In this document: piece after piece, positions 33,800 to 42,668 of the stretch
How positions within the stretch are numbered: the first letter of the stretch is position 1
How the letters are laid out: the number at the start of each line of letters is the position of its first letter
NCBI RefSeq assembly: GCF_002368115.1
Contig: NZ_AP018316.1
Coordinates: forward strand, 5,121,705-5,165,988
Direction of reading: 5' to 3'
Length of the DNA: 44,284 nt
From: Dolichospermum compactum NIES-806
GTDB taxonomy: Bacteria; Cyanobacteriota; Cyanobacteriia; Cyanobacteriales; Nostocaceae
The notes under the pieces: generated by a model
Database searches by the model: none
The model's input: the letters and a program-made list of their open reading frames with translations, nothing else
Told to the model about the DNA's origin: nothing
Translations under genes and position numbers: made by a program

Positions 33800-34930
33800 A
33801 TGAAACGTCGAGCTATTGTTAACAGATTATCTCAAAGTGCGATCGCTGCCACCGGAGTCGCAATTGTTGGTGGTTGTCAAAAGGCTCAAAATCAAGCAGC
33901 TACAGGTCAAACAGACACCAGTAATCTACCGATAGTTAAATGGCAAATGGCTACAAGTTGGCCATTATCTTTAGAAACCATATTTGGCGGAGCGCAGGTT
34001 TTAGCGGAGCGCGTCAAATTTCTCACTAACGGTAAATTTATCATCGAACCCCGTGCGGCTGGAGAAATAGCCCCCGGTTTAGAAGTTCTCAATGTGGTTT
34101 CCCAAGGTGCAGTTCAAGCCGGACATACTGCTGCTTATTACTACATCGGTAAAAGTCTTGCTTTAGGATTTGGTACATCAGTACCATTTGGACTCAACGC
34201 CCAACAACAAAACGCTTGGTTATATGAAGGAGGAGGTTTAGCCAAACTTCAGGAAATTTACGCACGTAAATTCAATGTGATTCAATTTCCTGCGGGAAAT
34301 ACGGGGACACAAATGGGGGGATGGTTTCGTAACGAAGTCAAAACACTTAATGATCTCAAAGGCTTAAAAATGCGGATTCCCGGTTTAGGTGGGCAAGTTA
34401 TGGCTAAATTGGGAGTAACGGTACAGACTCTTCCTGGGGGGGAAATCTTCCAAGCGCTACAAACAGGTGCTATTGACGCGGCTGAGTGGGTAGGACCCTA
34501 CGATGATGAAAAATTGGGTTTAAATAAAGTCGCTAGATTTTATTATTATCCAGGTTGGTGGGAACCAGGTCCAACACTGGAAGTACAAGTTAATTTGGAC
34601 GAATGGAAAAAGTTACCACCGCAATACCAAGCAGCTTTAGAAACCGCTGCATATCAGTCGAATACAACAATGTTAGCTCGTTATGATACCCGCAATAGTG
34701 AAGCATTAGAGAAACTATTAAATACGGGGGTTCAACTGCGTGCTTATAGTCAAGAAATTTTGGAAGCAGCGGAAAAAGCCTCTTTTGCTTTATATGATGA
34801 ATTTGCGGATAAAGATGCTGATTTTAAAGCCGTTTATGAACAGTGGAAACCTTTTAGAGATCGGATGTATGCTTGGAATAATCTCAATGAAGGTAGTTTA
34901 ACTCGTTATGCCTATGGGAAACTGAAATAA
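33800..34930 (+). CDS. dctP: TRAP transporter solute-binding lipoprotein, 2-oxoacid/monocarboxylate type
   Basis: The protein has 376 residues. The N-terminus MKRRAIVNRLSQSAIAATGV with VGGC gives a lipobox (Cys-26) and KRR before it, possibly Tat-dependent. The mature part matches TakP-like receptors: QMATSWPLSLETIFGGAQ, EPRAAGEIAPGLEVLNVVSQ, GAVQAGHTAAYYYIGK, FPAGNTGTQMGGWFRNEV, MRIPGLGGQVMAKLG and GAIDAAEWVGPYDDEKLGL. This group binds pyruvate and other 2-oxo- or hydroxy-acids. It is divergent from dctQM, separated by the Uma2 gene. Substrate is inferred from the family. Confidence 0.88.
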   Translation: MKRRAIVNRLSQSAIAATGVAIVGGCQKAQNQAATGQTDTSNLPIVKWQMATSWPLSLETIFGGAQVLAERVKFLTNGKFIIEPRAAGEIAPGLEVLNVVSQGAVQAGHTAAYYYIGKSLALGFGTSVPFGLNAQQQNAWLYEGGGLAKLQEIYARKFNVIQFPAGNTGTQMGGWFRNEVKTLNDLKGLKMRIPGLGGQVMAKLGVTVQTLPGGEIFQALQTGAIDAAEWVGPYDDEKLGLNKVARFYYYPGWWEPGPTLEVQVNLDEWKKLPPQYQAALETAAYQSNTTMLARYDTRNSEALEKLLNTGVQLRAYSQEILEAAEKASFALYDEFADKDADFKAVYEQWKPFRDRMYAWNNLNEGSLTRYAYGKLK

Positions 34931-34998
34931 TTAAGTCTGATAGCGTAGCGTAGCCATATCAGGATTTTGCTAGAATAGAATCTAAAATTGTCACATTT

Positions 34999-35283
34999 AT
35001 GATGCTACAAACATGGCAACAATCTCATTTTGAAGAATTACAAAAAATCACTGAGACATTAGCTAAAATAACTAGACTTCCAGCAGAAGCAGTTAAACCT
35101 CATCTTGATGCGATGCTAGAACAATTAGTTAAAACTACAGAACTGCCATCTTATTAAAAAGTCTCAGATGAAGAATGGATTCAAGAACTAAATGAATGGA
35201 GTTCTAGCCATAATCCAAATATACCTCTTTTATCTGAATATGCTGTAAGTCGAGCAGGTATTTATGAAGATGAGCAACTTTAG
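34999..35283 (+). pseudogene. Antitoxin gene with an in-frame ochre codon
   Basis: The frame from ATG 34999 runs 95 codons to TAG 35281-35283 but contains TAA at 35155-35157. The halves read MMLQTWQQSHFEELQKITET...LPSY, then KVSDEEWIQELNEWSSSHNP and SEYAVSRAGIYEDEQL. The stop overlaps the GTG of the PIN toxin gene by one base, as in toxin-antitoxin pairs. The second half is the part expected to contact the toxin. Upstream at 34935-34965 is a short repeat (AGCGTAGCGTAGCC). Confidence 0.65.
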
Positions 35284-35732
35284 TGGCATATTTAATTGAT
35301 ACGAATATTATATTGAGAATAGCACAGCCCAATCATCCAATGTGTGCAGAAGCTTTAAATGCACTTGCTATACTCCGAAAACAAAAAGAAGATTGCTATC
35401 TAACGCATCAAAACTTAATTGAATTTTGGCGTAGTGCTACCCGTCCTGCGGAAAGAAATGGATTAAGAATGAATTTATCCGAAGCTGAAGCATAACTAAA
35501 GCGATTGGAAAAATTATTCCCAATATTACCGGATATACCTGAAATTTACCCGGAATGGAAACGGATTGTGATTGAGTATGGTGTGATGGGTGTCAATATT
35601 CACGATGCGAGGCTAGTAGCAGTTATACTTGCTCATAGACTAACTCACATTTTAACTTTCAATATTAGCGACTTTAAACGCTATGGGAATAAAATTACCC
35701 CTGTACACCCAAATACCCTATTGGTAAAATAA
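35283..35732 (+). pseudogene. PIN-domain toxin (VapC-like) with an in-frame ochre codon
   Basis: The 149-codon frame starts GTG 35283 (MAYLIDTNIILRIAQ, first catalytic Asp) and is interrupted by TAA at 35493-35495. The same frame continues LKRLEKLFPILPDIPEIYPE, then the second half MGVNIHDARLVAVILAHRLT (conserved Asp) and HILTFNISDFKRY. Nothing is lost except one codon, so the break is a nonsense change. PIN toxins are Mg2+-dependent RNases. The first fragment lacks the last acidic residues, so the toxin should be inactive unless the stop is read through. A TTG at 35505 could restart the second part. Confidence 0.75.
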
Positions 35733-35754
35733 TCCTGTAAATCCTTAAATCCTG

Positions 35755-35818
35755 TACTTCGGCTATGGCTACGCCACGCAGGCTATCGCTCAGTAACCGT
35801 AAATCCTGATTCAGACAA
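35755..35818. repeat. Small imperfect palindromic repeat after the toxin gene
   Basis: GTACTTCGGCTATGGCTACG and CACGCAGGCTATCGCTCAG include CGTAGCC-type units also seen at 13681 and 34940. AAATCCTG flanks on both sides as a direct repeat. It is a small dispersed repeat without coding capacity. Confidence 0.4.
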
Positions 35819-35835
35819 GAATTTATTTTCCCCGA

Positions 35836-38304
35836 CTACATGATATTAATGGGATCTACATCAATTGTTAAACTCACAGAAGCGGGGGAGAGCGATCGCA
35901 CTTCTGGCCAATCTGGTAAATTAGGTAAAGCATCAGCAGCAAACTTGAGTAATATTTGCCAGCGATAACGGTTAGCTACTCGTAAAATACTAGCAGGTGC
36001 GGGTCCTAATATCTCAAACCCTTCTTTACTGCTTAAAAATGTAGCAATGATTTGGGCTGTATTTTGGACTTGAATCGGATCTAAACTACTTAACCGCAAT
36101 AAAATTAATCTCCCATAAGGAGGATAATTCAGAGCTTGTCTTTGTGCTAACTCTGCATCAGCAAAAGATTGATAATCGTGCTTTTGTACCGCTTCAATAA
36201 TCGGATGTTCTGGAGTGTAAGTTTGGACAATTACCCTACCTGGATCATCCCCTCTTCCCGCCCTTCCCGCAACTTGGGTCAGAGTTTGAAATGTACGTTC
36301 ATTAGCGCGATAATCAGATAAATGCAATAATCCATCCGCAGCGACTACACCCACAAGGGTAACTTGGGGTAAATCTAACCCTTTAGTTAACATTTGTGTA
36401 CCTACTAATAAATGCGCTTCACCATTAGCAAATCTAGTTAGGAGTTCACGGTGCGAACCTTTCTTTGTAGTTGTGTCGCTATCAAAGCGAATTATTTTCA
36501 AATTGGGAAATTGTTTAGTTAATTCCTGCGCTACCCGTTGAGTACCACTTCCGAAAAACTTTAAATAAGGGGAACTACATTCAGGACAATGGGGAGGATG
36601 TAAACGCCCATAATTACAATAATGACAACGCAATAATTCCGGCGCTCCTGCTTCCACATGATGATAAGCTAGGGAAACATCACAATGGGGACATTCCAAC
36701 ACATAACCACAACTGCGACAAGAAACAAAGGTACTATGTCCTCGTCGGTGAATAAATAAAATCCCCTGTTGTTGTCTTTCTTCCAATTGTTGCAGTGCAT
36801 TTTGCAACTTTCTACTAAAAATAGACCGATTTCCCTCTTTTAACTCTTGACGCATATCCACAATTTCCACAGGTGGTAATGGACGGGAGTTAATCCGTTC
36901 TGGTAATGATAAATATTGATGATTTCTACTTACCCAACTTTCTAAAGAAGGAGTCGCAGAACCTAAAATGAGGGGACAATGTTCTAATTCGGCTCGCCAT
37001 TGAGCGACAGTGCGGGCGTGGTAGGTGGGAATAGGAGAATCTTGTTTAAAGCTACTATCGTGTTCTTCATCCAGGATAATTAAGCCTAGATTGGGTAAAG
37101 GAGCAAAAATGGCGCTGCGAGTCCCGATAATGATTTGCGGTTCTCCTGTGAGCATTTGTCGCCAAGTATCGTAACGTTCACCGTCGGAAAGGGCGCTGTG
37201 ATAAACGTGGACTTTGTTTCCAAATCTAGCGCGGAATCTGTCTGTGAGTTGGGGTGTAAGTCCGATTTCGGGAACTAAAACCAGGGCGGATTTTCCTTGT
37301 GCGAGTAATGGTGATATGGCTTGTAAGTATACTTCTGTTTTTCCTGAACCTGTCACCCCATGCAACAATACTTGAGCAAATCCAGTTAAGGAATTAATCG
37401 TTTCTAAGGCGTGATTTTGGGCTGGTGTCAATGATTTCGCCCAATCTCCGGCTACTGTGGGTCCTTGTTCTCTGCGTAATATTTCTCTGTCTTCAATGAC
37501 TATATAGCCTTTATCTACTAAGGCTTTAAGTGTAGAAGTGCTGGTAGCGCAAAGTTGTAATAATTCACTTTGCCACATTTCTCCGCCTTGTCGCCGTAAA
37601 ACTTCGACAATTTCTTTTTGACGGGTTGTTAAATCGTCATCATGATTATCCAGAAGTGTGACAGCTTTTTGTAATTTAGGTTGGGTGAGTCGTGGTGGTT
37701 CTAAATAGTTTTCTGCTAATCCCAAACGGATTAATTCCCGAATACCTCTATATGCAGCTTTAACTTTTTGTTGAATGTAGTGATAACTATAGTCTGCTGT
37801 TGGCGTTTTTTGTAAAAGTGTGATTACTTGCTGGGCTGTAGGGCTAATGTAAATAGAAAGATTTTCTCTACCCAAGGGAGTTAACCGCAAACGACGTTGT
37901 GATCTTCCTAATAATCCCGGTGGTAAAGCGACGCGAATAACTTGAATTAGAGGTGTATAGTAATAAGCTGCAACTCGGTTAAGTAATATCCAATAACCAG
38001 CAGGGAAAAACCCTTCACTAACCACATCTTCAACTTCTCGAATTTTTTCTAAGGGAATATCTAGATTAGGTTGAGTTAATAAGCGGATAGCGATCGCACC
38101 TATCTGTGTTGAACCAAAGGGAACACTTAAAATATCCCCTGGTTTAACTTCTAACTGTTCCGGTATTTGATAGGTAAATAAATCTGAACATCCTGGACAA
38201 TCTACAAGCACTTCCACCCATTGAGACAACCTTGTTTGAGATTGATATAATCCTCCTGGTTCAGATACGGCTCTAACCGATGAATTTACACTAATACTAT
38301 ACAT
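35836..38304 (-). CDS. priA: Primosomal replication helicase PriA
   Basis: PriA recognises stalled forks and reloads the replicative helicase. The 822-residue protein has an N-terminal DNA-binding domain (WVEVLVDCPGCSDLFTYQIP, PGDILSVPFGS). The helicase core has Walker A LLHGVTGSGKTEVYLQAISP, the DEEH box (LIILDEEHDSSFKQD) and motif GSATPSLES. A zinc-binding insert has paired cysteines (CRSCGYVLECPHC, LRCHYCNYG, HCPECSSPY). The helicase C-domain is VGTQMLTKGLDLPQVTLVGV and QVAGRAGRGDDPG. All zinc cysteines are present. It is alone on its strand, with a gene-poor kilobase upstream. Confidence 0.96.
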   Translation of the reverse strand: MYSISVNSSVRAVSEPGGLYQSQTRLSQWVEVLVDCPGCSDLFTYQIPEQLEVKPGDILSVPFGSTQIGAIAIRLLTQPNLDIPLEKIREVEDVVSEGFFPAGYWILLNRVAAYYYTPLIQVIRVALPPGLLGRSQRRLRLTPLGRENLSIYISPTAQQVITLLQKTPTADYSYHYIQQKVKAAYRGIRELIRLGLAENYLEPPRLTQPKLQKAVTLLDNHDDDLTTRQKEIVEVLRRQGGEMWQSELLQLCATSTSTLKALVDKGYIVIEDREILRREQGPTVAGDWAKSLTPAQNHALETINSLTGFAQVLLHGVTGSGKTEVYLQAISPLLAQGKSALVLVPEIGLTPQLTDRFRARFGNKVHVYHSALSDGERYDTWRQMLTGEPQIIIGTRSAIFAPLPNLGLIILDEEHDSSFKQDSPIPTYHARTVAQWRAELEHCPLILGSATPSLESWVSRNHQYLSLPERINSRPLPPVEIVDMRQELKEGNRSIFSRKLQNALQQLEERQQQGILFIHRRGHSTFVSCRSCGYVLECPHCDVSLAYHHVEAGAPELLRCHYCNYGRLHPPHCPECSSPYLKFFGSGTQRVAQELTKQFPNLKIIRFDSDTTTKKGSHRELLTRFANGEAHLLVGTQMLTKGLDLPQVTLVGVVAADGLLHLSDYRANERTFQTLTQVAGRAGRGDDPGRVIVQTYTPEHPIIEAVQKHDYQSFADAELAQRQALNYPPYGRLILLRLSSLDPIQVQNTAQIIATFLSSKEGFEILGPAPASILRVANRYRWQILLKFAADALPNLPDWPEVRSLSPASVSLTIDVDPINIM

Positions 38305-39400
38305 AACTTTTCAATTTATAAACAAATATTCTATTTACAGACTTGGTTAATTCTATCCAAGCTTACTTAACTATATCCTTTGATATTACCTGCTGTAAAT
38401 AGTATTTTACAATACTTCAATTACTCATAATACTTGATAATCTGGAATTTATGTAATCTACCAGACAAATTATCTCCTAGCATCCGAGTAATAAATAGTT
38501 AAAAATTGATTTACATACTTGTGTTATAAATCTACCAACTCTATCTTCATAAATACCTTCAGAGAATGAGTAATTATGAGTAATAGGTAATGAGCAAGAA
38601 TTCAAAACCCAGAATAAATCTGAGGTAAAACTGTTAGACCAATTCTTATCCAATAAGTATTCTAACTATTAAATACCCATGCTATCCATATCCGCGAATT
38701 AAGTGTGGAATTATTATTTCTAACTTCTTACGTGATTGTGTTATTAATTAAAACTCATTTTGAACTACGAACTAAGGCATAGAGCTTTTCCACCCATTGA
38801 TAGATATTAAATATTTTTTCAATATGCGATGCTTTTAAACGATAAATATTATCCGGATTGTGAGTTTCTATTTTTGTATTTTGGATTATTTAGTAAATTT
38901 TCGTAGAAATAACTCTAGTAACAAAATGGTTATTTATCCAATTACTCTCATGATCCAAGCCGGACAAACATAGAAACTTTGCAAAAAATACACAAAAATT
39001 TAATATATAGCTTTCCTGGCTTATTGGTGGAGGTGCTAAACAGACAGCAGGCAACAAGCAATAGATTTTTTCACAGATCATTTAGGATGGATATATAGGA
39101 GTGTTTATCTACATTTTGGATATTTGTTAAAGTGAGTATCAGGGGTTTGACATATTTGCTAATTAAGAAAAGAATGAAGAATATGCCAATATATCTTCAA
39201 AAAAAAGATAGTTTTTTGTGGGTGCTAAAACCAGTAATGATCATAGGTTGTATCTAGCCAGAGCTAAAAATAATGGACAAATACTGATTTACCTTCCAGA
39301 TGAGGAATGATCAAAAAGAGAGTCTTTTGCTAGAGAAGAAGGATGTATTTGTCCTGAAGGGAAAACTACCCAGTCTGAAACAGGCTGTTGTGATTAAATT
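38305..39400. other. Gene-poor spacer between priA and the sigma factor
   Basis: About 1.1 kb, AT-rich. Apart from a possible minus-strand coding remnant at 38755-38889, no start-to-stop frame looks genuine. The sigma-factor promoter and leader should lie in the last 300 bp; I cannot place them. Confidence 0.5.
38755..38889 (-). pseudogene. Coding remnant of unknown origin
   Basis: Between two in-frame stops (TAA at 38890 and TGA at 38755) 44 codons read as natural protein: NPDNIYRLKASHIEKIFNIY, then QWVEKLYALVRSSK. Upstream in the same frame, past the TAA, are 63 more open codons with less protein-like content (HESNWINNHFVTRVISTKIY). It could be the tail of a transposase or another gene that has lost its body. 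I do not recognise the family. Confidence 0.3.
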
Positions 39401-40570
39401 ATGTACCAAACAAAGCAACCATCCCTAAAGGAAACTATGAATCTTGCTGAATTGGGAACAATGGAAATACTAGAGAATATTACTGATCATGAAGAACCAT
39501 CAATTGAGAGTTTAGATCAAGTAGTATATGAAGATACTGCAATTGTCGAAAACTTGGAATTAGAAGAACGCAATGGCGATGACATGGCCGCAGCCCGTCC
39601 TTCGGGATATAATAAAACCGAAAATGATGATGCTGTAGGCGCATTTTTTAAGGAAATGGCACGTTATCCACTACTCAAACCTGATGAAGAAGTGGAATTA
39701 GCCAGACGAGTGAGATTTTTGGAAGAAGTCAAAGAATTGCAAGCAGCATTGGAATTGCAACTAGGAGCGCACCCTAGTAAAGTTCAGGTGGCTTTGCAGT
39801 TGGAGATTACAGAAAAACAACTGGAAAGCCGCTTATATCAAGGTAGAGTCGCCAAGCGAAAAATGATTCGCTCCAATCTCCGGTTAGTTGTATCTATTGC
39901 TAAACGATATTTAAATCGTGGTGTCCCTTTTCTCGATTTGATTCAGGAAGGAGCAATGGGTTTGAACCGCGCTTCTGAAAAATTTGATCCCGATAAAGGA
40001 TATAAGTTTTCTACTTATGCTTATTGGTGGATTAGACAAGCAATTACCAGAGCGATCGCTAATGATGCCCGAACTATTCGCTTACCAATCCATATTGTTG
40101 AGAAACTTAATAAACTAAAAAAAGCCCAACGGGAACTCAAACAAAAACTCTCTCGTAACCCAACAGAAGCCGAAATGGCTGAATCTTTGGAAATTACGGT
40201 TCACCAACTGCGTCAACTTCAACAACTCCGACGACAAGCACTTTCCCTTAACCACCGTGTCGGTAAAGAAGAAGACACAGAATTAATGGACTTGCTAGAA
40301 GATGAAGACAACCAGTCTCCCGAAGCAAAAATGAACGAAAACATGATGCGTCAGGAAATTTGGGAAGTTCTAGGAGACGTACTCACCCCACGAGAAAAAG
40401 ATGTCATTTCCCTCCGCTATGGACTTACCAGCAGCGAACCCTGCACCCTAGAAGAGGTAGGTAATATGTTTAACCTTTCCCGTGAACGAGTTCGCCAAAT
40501 CCAAAGTAAAGCCATGCGAAAGTTACGTCGCCCCCACATAGCCAAACGCCTAAAAGGCTGGTTGGTATAA
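39401..40570 (+). CDS. Group 2 sigma-70 factor (SigC-like)
   Basis: The protein has 389 residues. An acidic N-terminal tail precedes region 1.2 (DAVGAFFKEMARYPLLKPDE). Region 2 is RSNLRLVVSIAKRYLNRGVP, DLIQEGAMGLNRASEKFDP and YKFSTYAYWWIRQAITRAIA. Region 3 is LPIHIVEKLNKLKKAQREL. Region 4 is LTPREKDVISLRYGL and TLEEVGNMFNLSRERVRQIQ. This is a cyanobacterial group 2 (non-essential) sigma factor. The spacing and N-terminus remind me of SigC, but the copy type needs a tree, so I give no symbol. It directs RNA polymerase to a subset of promoters, usually under nutrient or stress conditions. Confidence 0.92.
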   Translation: MYQTKQPSLKETMNLAELGTMEILENITDHEEPSIESLDQVVYEDTAIVENLELEERNGDDMAAARPSGYNKTENDDAVGAFFKEMARYPLLKPDEEVELARRVRFLEEVKELQAALELQLGAHPSKVQVALQLEITEKQLESRLYQGRVAKRKMIRSNLRLVVSIAKRYLNRGVPFLDLIQEGAMGLNRASEKFDPDKGYKFSTYAYWWIRQAITRAIANDARTIRLPIHIVEKLNKLKKAQRELKQKLSRNPTEAEMAESLEITVHQLRQLQQLRRQALSLNHRVGKEEDTELMDLLEDEDNQSPEAKMNENMMRQEIWEVLGDVLTPREKDVISLRYGLTSSEPCTLEEVGNMFNLSRERVRQIQSKAMRKLRRPHIAKRLKGWLV

Positions 40571-40614
40571 GTTATTAGTCAGTTGTCATTAGTCAGTTGT
40601 TAGTTGTTAGTTGT
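40571..40614 (+). repeat. STRR: GTTATTAGTCA/TAGTTGT units
   Basis: Tandem heptamers (TTAGTCAG, TTAGTTG) follow the sigma-factor stop directly and run into a family B repeat. Confidence 0.7.
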
Positions 40615-40615
40615 G

Positions 40616-40727
40616 GCGTTGCTGAATTGAGGTATGAAATTCCCAAATTGAATCTTTAAAACTCAAACCTCAGTGCGTCTTTGCGCCTTTGCGTGAGACT
40701 AAAATTCATACCCTTAATCAGCAACAC
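40616..40727. repeat. Interspersed palindromic repeat, family B, copy 3
   Basis: This is the best-defined copy. GTTGCTGAATTGAGGTATGA at the left and CATACCCTTAATCAGCAAC at the right are imperfect inverted ends. GTGCGTCTTTGCGCCTTTGC is in the middle. Confidence 0.7.
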
Positions 40728-40773
40728 TTTAGTTGTCAGTTGTTAAAAAATTAGACCTCTTAAGTATAAACTG

Positions 40774-40816
40774 TGAACTAATGACTAATGACCAATGACC
40801 AATGACCAATGACTAA
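40774..40816 (+). repeat. STRR heptamers supplying a start codon
   Basis: Tandem AATGACT and AATGACC units (about six) end inside the next gene: the ATG at 40809 is part of the last unit. Because the unit length is 7, successive ATGs fall in different frames. Confidence 0.75.
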
Positions 40817-41294
40817 TTTAATCATCCGTTTTGCCCAACCCAGTGATTCTCATACCCTATTTGCATTAATTCAAGGACTTGCAAAATATGAAAAACTATC
40901 CGATGCTGTGATTGGTAATGCTGAAGCCCTCAAATATCATTTATTCGGTTCACCAAAATATATAGACGCAATCTTAGCTGAATCCCAAGGTCAAGCTGTA
41001 GGTTTTGCCATATTTTTTCATAATTATTCAACATTTCTCACCAAGCCAGGACTTTACCTCGAAGATATCTTTGTTTTGCCAGAATATCGCCGCCAAGGTA
41101 TTGGTAAAGCACTTTTGGCAAAGGTAGCCCAAATAGCTTTAGAAAGGGATTGTGGGCGCTTAGAGTGGAGCGTTTTAGATTGGAATGTGTCAGCCCAAGC
41201 ATTTTACCAGGACATGGGCGCAAATATTTTAGATGATTGGCGGATTTGTCGGGTAACTGAAAAGGATATTGCCCGACTAGCAAATCAAAAATGA
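40809..41294 (+). CDS. GNAT family N-acetyltransferase
   Basis: The protein has 161 residues and one GNAT domain: IIRFAQPSDSHTLFALIQGL at the N-terminus, AVGFAIFFHNYSTF, LEDIFVLPEYRRQGIGKALL (acetyl-CoA pyrophosphate loop RRQGIG) and WNVSAQAFYQDMGANILDDW at the end. It resembles the diamine/spermidine acetyltransferase-like branch (GLYLEDIFV), but the substrate is not certain. The start codon sits in a tandem repeat and has no ribosome site. Confidence 0.88.
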   Translation: MTNLIIRFAQPSDSHTLFALIQGLAKYEKLSDAVIGNAEALKYHLFGSPKYIDAILAESQGQAVGFAIFFHNYSTFLTKPGLYLEDIFVLPEYRRQGIGKALLAKVAQIALERDCGRLEWSVLDWNVSAQAFYQDMGANILDDWRICRVTEKDIARLANQK

Positions 41295-41340
41295 AGTTTA
41301 AAATGTCAATACTATTGCCAATTTTCCCAAATATGTCTGA

Positions 41341-41417
41341 AACCCAACAAAATCCTTGATAATGTTGGGTTATGAGTCGCTCAACCCAACCTACATTTCC
41401 TTAACCGACAAGTATTG
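41341..41417 (+). repeat. Palindromic repeat, family C, copy 2
   Basis: The hairpin AACCCAAC/GTTGGGTT (41341-41371) with a core AAAATCCTTGATAAT is the exact reverse complement of 17374-17404. The 41-bp tail (41377-41417) is identical and in the same orientation as 17411-17451. Confidence 0.85.
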
Positions 41418-41473
41418 GACGGGGTAGCGTCCCCGTGCCTACTTTCTTCTGCCTTCCTTCTCTCCGACTCCTC

Positions 41474-42070
41474 CTATATACGTTTATGCAGTAATATCTG
41501 ACGTGAGCGATTAAGGAAAAGTGCACCCCAGGGAGATTCAATCTTATGTACGCGATATGCCAACTTAAAATAAAGCTGACGGGCATGATGATTATGTTCC
41601 AAAACGTGGAGATATAAGTCTTGAAATCCCCATTCCTGGGAAATTTGCTCACAGCGAATCAATAAACTAGAGCCTACACCCAGTCTACGGCAACCTGGAT
41701 CAACAGCTAAATTAGATATATAAGGGAAACCCGGATTTACACCAATCCAAGGATCATTACCCCTAATACTCATTTCTATAGTTCCCATAATTTTCTGATC
41801 TTCAGTAGCAGTATCAACAGCAACTAAACAAATATGATTGGGTGTGGGAGACTTGAGCCGATGCCTTAGATCCTCATAAATACCTATACGAAACAAAGGG
41901 AAAGTCCAACCCCACAAACCTTCTTGGGAGTGAAAGCTTTCAGCCACAATTTGGGCAATACTTATTAAATCATCAGGTGTGGCTACGCGAATTTGGAGTT
42001 GTCCAATAGTTAGAGTAGCAGTTTCTGGGTTTACTCGGGGTTGGGTAGGGTTAAAAAACCAGGATTTCAA
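41474..42070 (-). CDS. GNAT family N-acetyltransferase
   Basis: The protein has 198 residues. A short N-terminal extension (MKSWFFNPTQPRVNPE) precedes a GNAT domain: IRVATPDDLISIAQIVAESF, KIMGTIEMSIRG, YISNLAVDPGCRRLGVGSSL (acetyl-CoA loop RRLGVG), LYLHVLEHNHHARQLYFKLA and RVHKIES. The motif ISNLAVDPGCR...GVG with VLEHN is typical of cyanobacterial RimI-like acetyltransferases of unknown substrate. It is convergent with the acetyltransferase gene at 40809. Confidence 0.87.
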   Translation of the reverse strand: MKSWFFNPTQPRVNPETATLTIGQLQIRVATPDDLISIAQIVAESFHSQEGLWGWTFPLFRIGIYEDLRHRLKSPTPNHICLVAVDTATEDQKIMGTIEMSIRGNDPWIGVNPGFPYISNLAVDPGCRRLGVGSSLLIRCEQISQEWGFQDLYLHVLEHNHHARQLYFKLAYRVHKIESPWGALFLNRSRQILLHKRI

Positions 42071-42668
42071 AGCTAGTTAGGGATTAATTTGATTGATTGC
42101 ACGAATAAGGTTGAAAGCTTTTTGGTGGCTGTTAATCCAGTTTTTTCAGTTCACCTACTTAGTTAGAATAGCTTATCATTAACGTTGAGGATTTTAGATT
42201 GGCGAAAGCGTTGCGTACGCAGCGCAGCGAGTATTTTTGATTAATTCCGGCCTCAAGGGGCGGGGCTTGTACCGAAAATTCCCAATCCAAAATCTTGACT
42301 TTCATGGTGACATCAGAACCCATAAAATAATTTATAGCAGGAGTCAGGAGTTACAGCAAATTGTCATCAAACCCGGAACAAGAACCCCAACCCCAACCCC
42401 CTCCCTGCAAACAATGAGGGGCTAAGATGTACCTTATATGATTGGAAATCGCTGTAAGAGTCTCTTAGCATAACGCTTTTACTGTAGATTCTGTATCTTA
42501 TTCAAGTGCATACCGCTATATTTGGTATCAGGGTGTGGAAAAGAAGAATACAGTCGTACCGTAGGGACTGCGCCCAAAACGTCTAGAACTTTACAAAAAT
42601 AAAATTCTGATAGCAAAAGTTATCCTTCCCCAATTCCTTCTTTAAGAATATTCAAGTTTTGAATTAAC
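42071..42668. other. Non-coding spacer with small repeats
   Basis: It contains a compound repeat TTGCGTACGCAGCGCAGCGA near 42210, a CCCCAACCCC run near 42387, and no convincing gene (a 62-codon frame at 42237 lacks protein-like features). The promoter of the TonB-like gene should be in the last 150 bp. Confidence 0.5.

Noticed and set aside
42237..42425. 62-codon frame in the spacer before the TonB-like gene
   Set aside because: It crosses repeat sequence and low-complexity CCCCAA runs; no protein features.
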